64,000 nt of DNA from assembly GCA_002336915.1 (NCBI GenBank), contig DDET01000015.1:33137-97136 (forward strand). Direction: 5' to 3'. This DNA comes from Bacteroidetes bacterium UBA1947. GTDB lineage: Bacteria > Bacteroidota > Bacteroidia > Chitinophagales > Chitinophagaceae. The position numbers were made by a program, and so were the translations under genes. Positions 45,186 to 53,467 of this stretch are shown here, piece after piece (the first letter of the stretch is position 1; each line of letters begins with the position of its first letter). The notes beneath the pieces were generated by a model. That model was not told the DNA's origin, made no database searches, and saw only the letters and a list, made by a program, of their open reading frames with translations.

Positions 45186-47447
45186 ATGCAATTAAAGCTT
45201 CAGTACAAAGCAGCCCTGGTTTTATTGATATTAATGTTGGTCGGTTCTGCTGCGCAGGCGCAGTTCGGTTTATTGCACCGTAAAAAGAAAGTGGCCGATA
45301 GCACAAAAAAGGTTTTAAGCATCTACGATATAGATACCCTCGTGCAGGCGATACCTCGCCAGCGCCAGCTTTTCCACGACCGGATAGAGACCGAGATAAA
45401 GAAGGCCGACTATTCCGATGGGGTCAAAGACAATTTCATAGAGTTTTCTACCGACGATACCTCCCTCAACCAGATGTATAGCAAGGCTATGCTGGTTGAT
45501 GTGCCGCACCTGCTCAAAATGATCGAGAATCTTCCCTCTCTTGCAGGTGATGCAACGATAAACAACCAGGAAAAGATACGTTACCTGCAGGCCGTCTATG
45601 ATATGATGCAGAAGTTCAACCGGGATGTGCGTGTCGACCCATATTACTACCGCAAGCTGGTTACCAACATGCACGACATGATCATTGCCGAGCATGAGAA
45701 CAAGCTGGAAGACTTCATAAGGGCTAATGCAAATCTTTACTCGCTGGATAACGCTGCTAAAATGCTTGATGGCTATCCGCCCATCAAGTCATACCTGTAT
45801 GTGGAAATGGGCAAGCAAAATCCCCGACTGATGATCAAAAGGTTGTCTGAATTTGCGAATGAGCCCTTCGCCTGCGATATCATAGCAGCAGCTGCACGTG
45901 TAGTGCCTAATGAAGTATTCAATTACGCATCATCAACTAACACAGCCTTACGGGGAGCAGTAAGGCGTTGCATGGACCCGCTGGTACAAACGATCGTAAA
46001 GATCACAGATGAATCTGCAGTGCCGCTTAAGTCAATGCCTTTCCTTACTGATATTTATAATAACAGGTTTACCATACGCCAGATCGATAGCATTGCCACC
46101 AATGAGGATGCCTACTTCCAAAACCTGGTTAGGCTCAAGCTTTCAGGCGATACGCTGGGTGCTGCATCTTATTCCGATGAGCTGGGCTATCGTGGCCTCA
46201 AGTATGTGCGTAACATGAACGATCTGCACGAGGAAAAAGATCCCGTGCGTTTCAGGGGTATCGACGGTTTTTCACCTGAGTCTTTATACTTCCTCATGGT
46301 ATACGGCCAGGACGAGATATATACGAGTAGCTTCCTCGGCACCTTCAACCGTATGATGCAGCGCATGGCCCCGATGACGGGCGACCAGTTGCTTGATAAA
46401 GTTCGCCGCGATCACTTCCGCACATTCATCCGCATGTGCGCAGGCTACAACACACTCGCCACCTTCCTCGCCAGTATGGACGAGGCAAAACGTACCGAAG
46501 TAATGACCGATTTTATTTCCGGTCTCGATAAGGGCAAAGACAACGATCTTGAAGATGCGGTTGACGTTGCCGATGCATTTGGTAGTATCAATGACCCAAA
46601 GCTGTCTGAATTTCTTGAGAATAAAGTAAAAGAGAACTACGAACGTTCCTATAAAGAACGCAGCAAGAAAGGCGTGATCATCTACGGTCTGCTTGCTACT
46701 TTGTTCGATGGCATAAAAACCGCCGGCAACGATGCACAGGCTATTGCAGAGTCCGAAAGGCTTGGCTTGCCACCCATTAACCTGGTTCCGTTCAGGAGCC
46801 TGGTAAATGATTCAGGTATTGTATATGCGCAGGCATTCTTCTTCGGCGATGAAGATGGCAAGAATGCCTATAGCAGCTTCCTCGGCAGTTTCAGGGATGG
46901 CAAGTGGAAAATAGTGGCCGACAAGTACTGGACAACAATTACTTCGGTAGGCACCCGCAAAGTAGTGATATACGCCAACCTCCCCATACAGGAACCCGGC
47001 GATGAAGAAGCACAGAAAGAGCTGGCAAACTACCTCGATGCAAATGGTATTCATCCAAGCTTTATTATCCATCGCGGTCACAGCTATCACCTGCCTATAA
47101 CTATGGACAGGCTTACCAAGTTCAACAAGATCATCATGCTAGGCTCCTGCGGCGGTTATCATAACCTGTCCATTGTGCTCGATCATTCGCCTGATGCACA
47201 CATTATATCCTCCAAGCAAACAGGTATGATGAACATCAATGAACCCATAATAAAAGCTATCTTCACTAAGATATTAGCAGGCGAGGATATAAACTGGATC
47301 AACATGTGGGCTGAGCTCGATACATACTTTGGTGTAAAAAGTAGGGCAGCCCTCCACGAGAAGTTCACCGATTACGTACCGCCATATAAAAACCTCGGTG
47401 CTATATTTATCAAGTCATACCGCAAGCTGTCTATGGAAGAAGAATAG
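45186..47447 (+). CDS. Secreted protein, unknown family, possible C-terminal clan CD cysteine peptidase-like domain
   Basis: 753 aa from the ATG at 45186, which opens signal peptide MQLKLQYKAALVLLILMLVGSAAQAQ. The first 540 residues are mostly helical without recognised domain. The last 220 contain a pattern of clan CD peptidases (caspase/gingipain/CHAT): RKVVIYANLP, a strand ending in His (SFIIHRGHSYHL, His629/632/635), then KIIMLGSCGG with Cys655, and a following strand DAHIISSKQTG. No T9SS sorting domain. ppk2 follows after 25 nt. Homology would have to be shown by profile search. Confidence 0.6.
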   Translation: MQLKLQYKAALVLLILMLVGSAAQAQFGLLHRKKKVADSTKKVLSIYDIDTLVQAIPRQRQLFHDRIETEIKKADYSDGVKDNFIEFSTDDTSLNQMYSKAMLVDVPHLLKMIENLPSLAGDATINNQEKIRYLQAVYDMMQKFNRDVRVDPYYYRKLVTNMHDMIIAEHENKLEDFIRANANLYSLDNAAKMLDGYPPIKSYLYVEMGKQNPRLMIKRLSEFANEPFACDIIAAAARVVPNEVFNYASSTNTALRGAVRRCMDPLVQTIVKITDESAVPLKSMPFLTDIYNNRFTIRQIDSIATNEDAYFQNLVRLKLSGDTLGAASYSDELGYRGLKYVRNMNDLHEEKDPVRFRGIDGFSPESLYFLMVYGQDEIYTSSFLGTFNRMMQRMAPMTGDQLLDKVRRDHFRTFIRMCAGYNTLATFLASMDEAKRTEVMTDFISGLDKGKDNDLEDAVDVADAFGSINDPKLSEFLENKVKENYERSYKERSKKGVIIYGLLATLFDGIKTAGNDAQAIAESERLGLPPINLVPFRSLVNDSGIVYAQAFFFGDEDGKNAYSSFLGSFRDGKWKIVADKYWTTITSVGTRKVVIYANLPIQEPGDEEAQKELANYLDANGIHPSFIIHRGHSYHLPITMDRLTKFNKIIMLGSCGGYHNLSIVLDHSPDAHIISSKQTGMMNINEPIIKAIFTKILAGEDINWINMWAELDTYFGVKSRAALHEKFTDYVPPYKNLGAIFIKSYRKLSMEEE

Positions 47448-47472
47448 GCTGCTTTGCACAACATCATGAAAT

Positions 47473-48234
47473 ATGGCAAAAAAAACTAAGCTCAAAAGTA
47501 TTCGCACATCTGCCCCCCGCGATGCACGCAAGGAAGATTACAAAGACCACCTTGATAAGATACTGGTAGAGCTCGAGGAGCTGCAGAACCTGCTCTATGC
47601 CGAAGGCAAGCACTCCATACTCGTCATCATACAGGGTATGGACGCCAGCGGTAAAGATGGCCTTACTCGTGACGTCTTCACCAGCATGAACCCGCAAGGC
47701 GTTAACGTCTACTCCTTCAAAGAACCAACACCGCAAGAGCTGTCTCACGATTTCCTTTGGCGCGTACATAAGCAGGTGCCGGCAAAAGGCATGATAGAAG
47801 TATTCAACCGCTCACACTACGAAGATATACTCGTAACCCGTGTGCACCGTATGATAGACGATAAGCTGGCTAAAAGCCGGATGATAGCTATCAACGATTT
47901 CGAGCGCATGCTGGTCAACCACAACAATACCCACATCCTGAAATTCTACCTCCACATCTCGCACGATGAGCAGATGAAAAGGCTCGAAGAGCGAATGGAG
48001 AAACCACAAAAGATGTGGAAGTACAACGCAGATGATCTTGTTGAGTCAGCGCTCTGGAGCGAATACCAAAAGTACTATGAAGAAATGATAGACAACTGCA
48101 ACGAGATACCCTGGCAGGTAATCCCCGCCGACCAGAACTGGTACAAGTCATATCTCGTAGCCAAGTCCCTCCGCGACCTTATGAAGTCCCTGAAGATGAA
48201 ATACCCCGGCATGAAAAAAGTAAAGAAACTTTAA
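47473..48234 (+). CDS. ppk2: Polyphosphate kinase 2 family protein
   Basis: 253 aa with one PPK2 domain. The Walker A motif GMDASGKDG is at about residues 55-63, then FKEPTPQELSHDFLWRVHKQVP and the RSHYEDILVTRV segment (lid and Walker B region). PPK2 enzymes use polyphosphate to phosphorylate nucleotides; class I prefers diphosphates, class III handles both, and this short, single-domain form cannot be assigned to a class by eye. It follows the secreted protein gene by 25 nt and is probably in the same transcript. Confidence 0.92.
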   Translation: MAKKTKLKSIRTSAPRDARKEDYKDHLDKILVELEELQNLLYAEGKHSILVIIQGMDASGKDGLTRDVFTSMNPQGVNVYSFKEPTPQELSHDFLWRVHKQVPAKGMIEVFNRSHYEDILVTRVHRMIDDKLAKSRMIAINDFERMLVNHNNTHILKFYLHISHDEQMKRLEERMEKPQKMWKYNADDLVESALWSEYQKYYEEMIDNCNEIPWQVIPADQNWYKSYLVAKSLRDLMKSLKMKYPGMKKVKKL

Positions 48235-48325
48235 GCTGAATAGACTCCTGTCACCCAGGGCCGCGTCGAAGGGTGACATCGCCAAATCGAGGCGCAACCA
48301 ATCAACAAGTAAACTAGTCAACCAA

Positions 48326-49186
48326 TCAACGAAGAAACCCAAGTATATACCCATTTGCCACATCAGCCTTCTCCCACTGCAGGAAGTGGCCGCATTGTGG
48401 TATCATATGTAGCCTGGCATTAGGCATCTCTGCGGTGCCCGTCTCGGCTATCTTCCTGGTCGTAACAGGGTGCAGCAACTTGTTAGGTATCAGCGCATCC
48501 CGCTCGCCATACATCACCAGCGTAGGCTGCTTTATCGTATGCAGCCTATCGAACACCGGCTCGTTCAGCATACCCGCTATGCAAGCATCTATCATCTTGC
48601 GGTACACATTTGGCTTGTAGGTCTTCATAATGGCAGCCAGGTCGCGTATCATGTCCTCGCCCTGTGTGGGCGAGTTGTAAAAGCTGTTTTGCACCGCCTG
48701 CCTCAGGCTGTTCTCCTCTGTCGAGAACAGGTCGAAGAACTGGATGGCCCTTTTGTAAATGTCTTTCTCCACCGTAGTAAAGGTCTCAAAGCCCGCCGGC
48801 GCGCTCAGCACCAGCTTTTCCGCACATTTGGGGTGATTCAGCAGGGTAGTAAGCGCTATCTGCCCGCCCATCGAGTGGCCCACCAGGCACACATTCTTCA
48901 GTCCCAGCTTTTGCACCAGCTCATTCACCACCTCCGCAAAGAACGACATACTATAAGTATACTCCCCCTTGTCCGACAGGCCATTACCCGGCAGGTCTAA
49001 GGCTATGCAGCGGTGGTGGTTCTTTAGCCCTTCTATGTTCTTCCTCCAGCTGAGTGCATATGTCGCCAGCCCGTGTATGAATACCAGTGTTTTAGGCCCT
49101 GTACCCTCGTCTACATAGGCTATGTTACAGCCATTGCTCAGCTTTGTATTATGTATAGTGTACGGGTAATTTATTGTTGCGTTCAT
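48326..49186 (-). CDS. Alpha/beta hydrolase fold protein
   Basis: 286 aa. Oxyanion-hole motif FIHGLATYALSW, nucleophile elbow VGHSMGGQI (Ser), Asp in YGERDALIP and His in QCGHFLQWE complete the triad. No signal peptide, so cytoplasmic. Similar to esterases and haloalkane-dehalogenase-like lipases; substrate not determined. Single gene convergent with ppk2, with a 91-nt gap holding an inverted GTCACCC...GGGTGAC repeat. Confidence 0.9.
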   Translation of the reverse strand: MNATINYPYTIHNTKLSNGCNIAYVDEGTGPKTLVFIHGLATYALSWRKNIEGLKNHHRCIALDLPGNGLSDKGEYTYSMSFFAEVVNELVQKLGLKNVCLVGHSMGGQIALTTLLNHPKCAEKLVLSAPAGFETFTTVEKDIYKRAIQFFDLFSTEENSLRQAVQNSFYNSPTQGEDMIRDLAAIMKTYKPNVYRKMIDACIAGMLNEPVFDRLHTIKQPTLVMYGERDALIPNKLLHPVTTRKIAETGTAEMPNARLHMIPQCGHFLQWEKADVANGYILGFLR

Positions 49187-49591
49187 CTTATCTAGTGTGC
49201 TCTATTTTCCACAAACCCTTTTCCTGTGCAGGTTTTTCCCCAGCTGTTATGTGGTGCCGCGCTTGTTTTAACTATGCTAAAATATCTTTTCTTTTCCAGC
49301 CAATCACAATCTATTTTATCCATCTCATTTATATCCATGCATAACGAATACATCCATATCGCCCTCTGTACATACATCTATGGAGCTGGTTTTCTTTAAC
49401 AAAAATTTCCCCGCTCTCCGCTCCCTTTCCCGCTCCCGGCTGCGCCGCTGGCACGTTCTTTTTTACTTATCCTGTACAAACGCGTTTAGATTGAACCCAT
49501 ATCACCAACGAAACAAACATCATGAGAACCAAATCTTGTTAAACAAAACCCTCACCAGGGAAAACTATTTGTAACTAAAAACACGTGTCCA
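49187..49591. other. Intergenic stretch without recognised feature
   Basis: 405 bp between the hydrolase gene and a small disordered protein gene. Open frames here are short and their translations look like non-coding sequence (no signal, no composition bias typical of protein). No terminator, RNA or repeat was recognised. Confidence 0.5.
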
Positions 49592-49822
49592 ATGGAAGAC
49601 AAAAACAGGAAGCCCGGTACGCCTCAGGCAGGCAAAGGGCAAGGAAACCGAAGCGGGCAAGATTCAAATCTTGACAAGAACCGCAACCAGGATACTTCGA
49701 AAGGTACTAACCGTAAAGTTGCTGCCGACCAGGATAGCGAACTGGACCGTACCGATGAAAATGAAGTGCCTGACACAAGCAAACAGGAAGAGCGCAACCA
49801 GGACAAGAACCTCAAACGCTAA
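49592..49822 (+). CDS. Small hydrophilic, disordered protein
   Basis: 76 aa made almost only of Asp, Glu, Lys, Asn, Gln and Arg (ends DTSKQEERNQDKNLKR); no hydrophobic core, so intrinsically disordered. Small charged proteins of this kind occur singly in Chitinophagaceae genomes and are often stress-linked, but no role can be assigned. A hairpin terminator follows at 49924. Confidence 0.6.
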   Translation: MEDKNRKPGTPQAGKGQGNRSGQDSNLDKNRNQDTSKGTNRKVAADQDSELDRTDENEVPDTSKQEERNQDKNLKR

Positions 49823-49923
49823 CCTGATCTTTAACTAAGAAAAATAAACAAAACCTGTACAGGTATAAAACATAACCTGTCATCTGGAAAAATCAGTTTT
49901 CAGTTGTGTGTGATTAATGAAAG

Positions 49924-49960
49924 AGCGGTGTACTCGTAGCGAGCACACCGCTCGTGTGTT
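49924..49960 (+). terminator. Hairpin terminator between the small protein gene and phaC
   Basis: AGCGGTGT and ACACCGCT form an 8-bp stem around ACTCGTAGCGAGC, followed by CGTGTGTTTT. Confidence 0.65.
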
Positions 49961-49988
49961 TTATGTCATTAGCCACATCACCTGTTTA

Positions 49989-50015
49989 CTCCCTCTCCTT
50001 CGGAGAGGGCCGGGG
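49989..50015 (-). repeat. GC-rich CCCTCTCC...GGAGAGGG palindrome downstream of phaC
   Basis: CCCTCTCC-TTC-GGAGAGGG followed by CCGGGGAGAGG. Probably acts as the phaC terminator on the minus strand or is a copy of a dispersed repeat. Confidence 0.5.
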
Positions 50016-50021
50016 AGAGGC

Positions 50022-51074
50022 CTATTTGCTCCTTTCACTCACCCACTTGGCTACTGCAGGGCCTAGTTCTTTCTGGCTCTTGGCGCCTACGAACACGCCT
50101 ATGTGCCCGCCGGGGAATGCATACGTTTCCTTGTCCTTGCTGCCTATTTTATCCATTATAGGTAATGTGCTGGCGTTGGGGATGATGGTATCTTCGGTAG
50201 CGTATACGTTCAGGAAGGGAACGGTCATTTTCTTCAGGTCTATCTTGCGGCCGCCCAGTTCCATTTTGCCCTGTATCAGCAGGTTGTCGCGGAAGAGGTC
50301 TTTGATGTACTTGCGGTACATTTCGCCGGGTATGGCGGGCAGGTCTGCCTTCCATTTTTCCATGCGGAGGAAGTTCTCCATCTTGTCCTTGTTATCCAGC
50401 GAGTCCATAATGCCTATGTACTTGCTTATGTTCATGCTGGGTTTCAGCATGCTGAAGGCGCTGTCTATCATGCTGCCGGGCACGGTGCCTACGCTATCCA
50501 CCAGTGTGTCCACGTCTATGAACTCTGTCCACTTGTACAGCATGCAGCTGCGGGTGCCAAAGTCGTAGGGGGCTACGTAGGTGGTAAGGGTTTGCAGCTT
50601 TTCGGGGTACAGGCTGGCGTATATCATGCTGTATGTGCCTGCCTGGCATATGCCCATCTTGTGTATCTTATCTACTTTATTGCTCTTGCGCACGTAGTCC
50701 ACCGCATCGTTCATGTAGCCGTCTATATAGTCTTCCATGGTCAGGTAGCGATCGGCGCGGGTGGGGTAGCCCCAGTCCATTATGTATATGTCCAGGCCTT
50801 CGTCCAGCAGCTTCTTCATCAGGCTGCGGCCTTCCAGGTCCAGCACGTCGTGGCGGTTCAGCATGGCGAAGGATACCAGTACCGGTATCTTGCATGTGGC
50901 GGGTGTATCGCGCCTGTAGTGGAACATTTTCACTTTATCGCTCTGCCATACCAGGTCTTTGGGGGTGGTAGCCACTTGTACATCGCCTATTTGCTCCAGT
51001 GTTTCGTAGCCTTTTGCCAGTTTTTGGGTGGTTGAGAGTAGCTCGTCCATCATTGTAGCCGGATTCCAATTCAT
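50022..51074 (-). CDS. phaC: Class III poly(3-hydroxyalkanoate) synthase subunit PhaC
   Basis: 350 aa, typical of class III PhaC. The lipase-like box GICQAG holds the active-site Cys143; Asp in YATEDTIIP (about 299) and His in GGHIG (about 328) complete the triad. Class III synthases need the PhaE subunit; no phaE, phaA or phaB lies next to it, and a dispersed palindrome and an AT-rich foreign-looking region flank it. PHA production in this species would therefore need the other genes elsewhere. Confidence 0.93.
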   Translation of the reverse strand: MNWNPATMMDELLSTTQKLAKGYETLEQIGDVQVATTPKDLVWQSDKVKMFHYRRDTPATCKIPVLVSFAMLNRHDVLDLEGRSLMKKLLDEGLDIYIMDWGYPTRADRYLTMEDYIDGYMNDAVDYVRKSNKVDKIHKMGICQAGTYSMIYASLYPEKLQTLTTYVAPYDFGTRSCMLYKWTEFIDVDTLVDSVGTVPGSMIDSAFSMLKPSMNISKYIGIMDSLDNKDKMENFLRMEKWKADLPAIPGEMYRKYIKDLFRDNLLIQGKMELGGRKIDLKKMTVPFLNVYATEDTIIPNASTLPIMDKIGSKDKETYAFPGGHIGVFVGAKSQKELGPAVAKWVSERSK

Positions 51075-51228
51075 AATTTCCTTTAATTTGGCGCGAAGTT
51101 AGGGCTTTTTTGCTGATATGTCGGTGGTTTTGAGGTGTATATTGCCCCTTATTTCCAATTTGTAAATGCTCTCCGTAAATAATGTTCATAATAACTACTT
51201 TCATATTTCAGTCTTGATTATTATTTGA

Positions 51229-51465
51229 CAATTCACTGATCACACATTTTCTATTCTTAAAGGAACGGATTCTACCTATGTAACATTTAATAATGATAAC
51301 GTAAAATTCCAATCTTTAGACTCAGTAAGATTTATCGCTGAAACATATGATTTCATTTTTCTTTACAACCGAAAGGATAGTATGTCAGTTGTCTTTAAAA
51401 AGGAAGAATTAGATTCTATATCTTATAAGCAAATTTTTTTTTCATACTACAAAACACCATCCTGA
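51229..51465 (+). pseudogene. Open C-terminal remnant of a gene, possibly YcxB-like
   Basis: An open frame of 78 codons without any ATG/GTG/TTG at the front ends at TGA 51463-51465. Its translation (SVRFIAETYDFIFLYNRKD, VVFKKEELDSISYKQIFF) looks like real protein: alternating aromatic strands and charged turns, as in the last part of YcxB-like proteins. The N-terminal part is missing, so this is probably a truncated gene at the edge of the AT-rich cassette. Family match is a guess. Confidence 0.4.
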
Positions 51466-51534
51466 CACACGCTGAGGTATTGATAATTTATTTAGTGGTC
51501 GAAGATCAAGTAAATATGTAGTAGGTATTTAATA

Positions 51535-52062
51535 TTAGAAGAATTTTTCAAATTGTTTTCGCTGCAACAAAACAAATTCATTAACAAGTACGTCATGTAC
51601 ATTACGTAATTTATTAAATTCTTGCTGTACTTTATTCTGGTCCTTAATATCAAGATTTCTTTCTGATAGCGCCCATATTTCTGTAAAGTATAGGTGAGTA
51701 ACCTCAAAATGCTTTAATATGGCATTTAACTTGTCTAGCTCGGTATCACTACAGTACATTTTAAGCCGGGCGCTTAAAGCTGTCCATTTAGATAAAATTG
51801 GTATTAGTTCCAAGTCAAGCTGGGAACTAGATTGCTTTTTACCGTACGTTACGTTTAGAAAAGAGTTATGTATGTATGCTATTATCGAAGAGTAATTTTC
51901 ATGCCATTCAGTAAATGCAGACACTTTGCTTTTCAAGTAAATGTCAAATTTTTGTTCTTTGCTTTTCGCTTTATAACTAAAGATGACGGTAAATGCCTGA
52001 AACCCAACTGTAATGATTAAAGCACACTGCGCCCAATATTTATTTAGTAAATCCATAAACAA
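51535..52062 (-). CDS. Single-pass membrane protein, end of the AT-rich cassette
   Basis: 175 aa (start MFMDLL; the second Met at 52056 is equally possible). One transmembrane helix (about 9-30) then an about 140-aa helical cytoplasmic domain with many Lys/Glu and a coiled-coil-like part at the end. No enzymatic motif. It starts 5 nt after the nuclease stop, so co-translation is likely. Membrane anchor or effector roles fit defence-type operons, but only by analogy. Confidence 0.65.
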   Translation of the reverse strand: MFMDLLNKYWAQCALIITVGFQAFTVIFSYKAKSKEQKFDIYLKSKVSAFTEWHENYSSIIAYIHNSFLNVTYGKKQSSSQLDLELIPILSKWTALSARLKMYCSDTELDKLNAILKHFEVTHLYFTEIWALSERNLDIKDQNKVQQEFNKLRNVHDVLVNEFVLLQRKQFEKFF

Positions 52063-52067
52063 TTAAG

Positions 52068-52886
52068 TTACAAAAGTCGATTACCATGCGTATTCTGATC
52101 AATAATATCTATGAGATCAAATAAATCACTACTAATTTTTACTGGATCTTTGTTTATCTCTGAACCTGAAAAACGAATTACTCGATAGCCATTTGATTGA
52201 AGTTGGCGATCTCTGATTCTATCATTTTCGAAGCTGTCTTTAGAATTATGGTAAGCAAACCCATCACATTCGACAACTATCTTAACTTGCTCATCACTTG
52301 GCACCCAAATAACAAAATCTGTTCTAATAGAGCGCCCATTTACTTTGATATTTGGAAATCCTGCTTGAGGTGTTATATGGTACGAGTTCCATTCGAAGTG
52401 TCGTATAATATTATTATGGACTTGTATTTCCTCAATTTGTTGGTCATTAAAAACACCGGCGTTTTTTTTCTTCAAAAGAGCTTTCTCAAAATTTTGGAGT
52501 TCATCATCGCCAGTATGCTTCTTGTAACTCTCTATAAGGGCCATAATTGCCAAGTGATTCTCTCGATATGAAATAATATTTTCCTCTATGTTGTTTGCTG
52601 GAGGAGTGAAATGTAAACAGGGGAATCTATTTTTAATGAACAAGAGCATGAATGAACTTAAAAATACTTTTTCTATTGGGGATTGGCAGTATTCGAAAAT
52701 TTTGTCAACGTTGTTTGATGCAACTACCGTAATAAAACGACTGTAAAAATCTGCGTAGGATATTTCATCTACATCGGTATCTGTAGATAAACTATACTCT
52801 TCTTCGATTGATTTATTGATAAAATCATATAGTAGTGGCAAAAATTTCTCTTTTGACTCTAGATAATATGTAATTGGTTTCGTCAT
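52068..52886 (-). CDS. Vsr-like/DUF559 endonuclease domain protein
   Basis: 272 aa. The N-terminal 65 residues are unknown. SPIEKVF (Glu72) and, near the C-terminus, ITPQAGFPNI (Gln174), TDFVIW (Asp190), VVECDGFAYH (Glu206, Asp208), then RDRQLQSNGYRVIRFSG, match the DUF559/Vsr-type PD-(D/E)xK fold with its E-Q-D-ExD layout. A DNA nuclease is therefore likely. Its ATG overlaps the stop TAA of the bridging small ORF (TAATG). Codons are much more AT-rich than the flanking genes. This is the clearest enzyme of the cassette. Confidence 0.82.
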   Translation of the reverse strand: MTKPITYYLESKEKFLPLLYDFINKSIEEEYSLSTDTDVDEISYADFYSRFITVVASNNVDKIFEYCQSPIEKVFLSSFMLLFIKNRFPCLHFTPPANNIEENIISYRENHLAIMALIESYKKHTGDDELQNFEKALLKKKNAGVFNDQQIEEIQVHNNIIRHFEWNSYHITPQAGFPNIKVNGRSIRTDFVIWVPSDEQVKIVVECDGFAYHNSKDSFENDRIRDRQLQSNGYRVIRFSGSEINKDPVKISSDLFDLIDIIDQNTHGNRLL

Positions 52887-53020
52887 TAATTAGTTGCCTC
52901 CGTTTTAGCTACTTTAATTCTTGATCTGAAAAATTTCGCAGTTTCTTTATCGGTAAAATCAACGTAATACCCTTTGATGCCCCTTGTCATCAAAGGGTAA
53001 CAAGTATAGTTTTCCTTCAA
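52886..53020 (-). CDS. Possible 44-aa ORF bridging the NTPase and nuclease genes
   Basis: A TTG (53018-53020) overlaps the NTPase stop as TTGA, and the frame runs 44 codons to TAA (52886-52888), which overlaps the nuclease ATG as TAATG. The product begins LKENYTCYPLMTRGIKGYYV and ends RIKVAKTEATN, basic and lacking hydrophobic stretches. GAAGG lies just after the TTG rather than ahead of it. An internal ATG at 52990 would give 34 aa. Exact fit at both junctions is the main evidence; a non-coding spacer with a hairpin is the alternative. Confidence 0.5.
   Translation of the reverse strand: MKENYTCYPLMTRGIKGYYVDFTDKETAKFFRSRIKVAKTEATN
52970..52997. other. Perfect 10-bp hairpin inside the AT-rich cassette
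   Basis: CCCTTTGATG and CATCAAAGGG are perfect inverted repeats around CCCCTTGT. It lies within the bridging ORF, over its internal ATG. No T-run follows on the minus strand, so it does not look like a Rho-independent terminator; translation control or an operator is possible. Confidence 0.6.
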
Positions 53021-53445
53021 ACTAATGCATCAATTATATTGAATAATGTTACAGAATCACCTTGGTTAGCGCGCGCCTCCTGCGCGCCAGAAATTGCAAT
53101 TGTTTTAGGTACAAATTGCTTATTCGCATTTGGTACCTGATTTATCGCGGCATTCGTCCCGGGAGGTAGTCTGTCATATGTGCGGCAAGCACACAAAAGA
53201 ATTTCACAATTGTGACTGACCATTTCTGCCAGTGCGCTGGCCACTAAATCATATGTATCCCCTGAGCTTGTTACTCCGATTAGTTTTTTGTTTTTAGTTA
53301 GTATGGCAAAATAGTCGCCATCATTTGGATCGTAGTTGGTTTTTACCACTTGATAGGCATTACTCCTCAATATGAGATATAATAACCTTAGGGTGGTAGT
53401 CTTGCCGCTACTGCCGCGACCTTGCAATGCAATAATTTCTTTCAT
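53017..53445 (-). CDS. Small P-loop NTPase
   Basis: 142 aa. Walker A GRGSSGKTTT at about residues 9-18; a second short conserved-looking GVTSSGD lies near 57-63. A Walker B-like strand EILLCACRTYD occurs near 80-90. The protein is too short for a typical AAA+ or STAND ATPase; it is closer in size to nucleoside kinases or adaptor NTPases. It starts 22 nt after the hydrolase stop and its own stop overlaps the TTG of the bridging ORF. AT-rich composition. Confidence 0.7.
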   Translation of the reverse strand: MKEIIALQGRGSSGKTTTLRLLYLILRSNAYQVVKTNYDPNDGDYFAILTKNKKLIGVTSSGDTYDLVASALAEMVSHNCEILLCACRTYDRLPPGTNAAINQVPNANKQFVPKTIAISGAQEARANQGDSVTLFNIIDALV

Positions 53446-53467
53446 AAAACGTTTTTATAGAAATAAA

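Noticed and set aside
49380..49574. 64-codon ORF between the hydrolase and the small disordered protein
   Set aside because: Composition is unlike a protein and there is no signal, motif or start context.
52970..52997. Hairpin as a Rho-independent terminator
   Set aside because: No run of T follows it on the coding strand, and the downstream genes are overlapping or nearly so.
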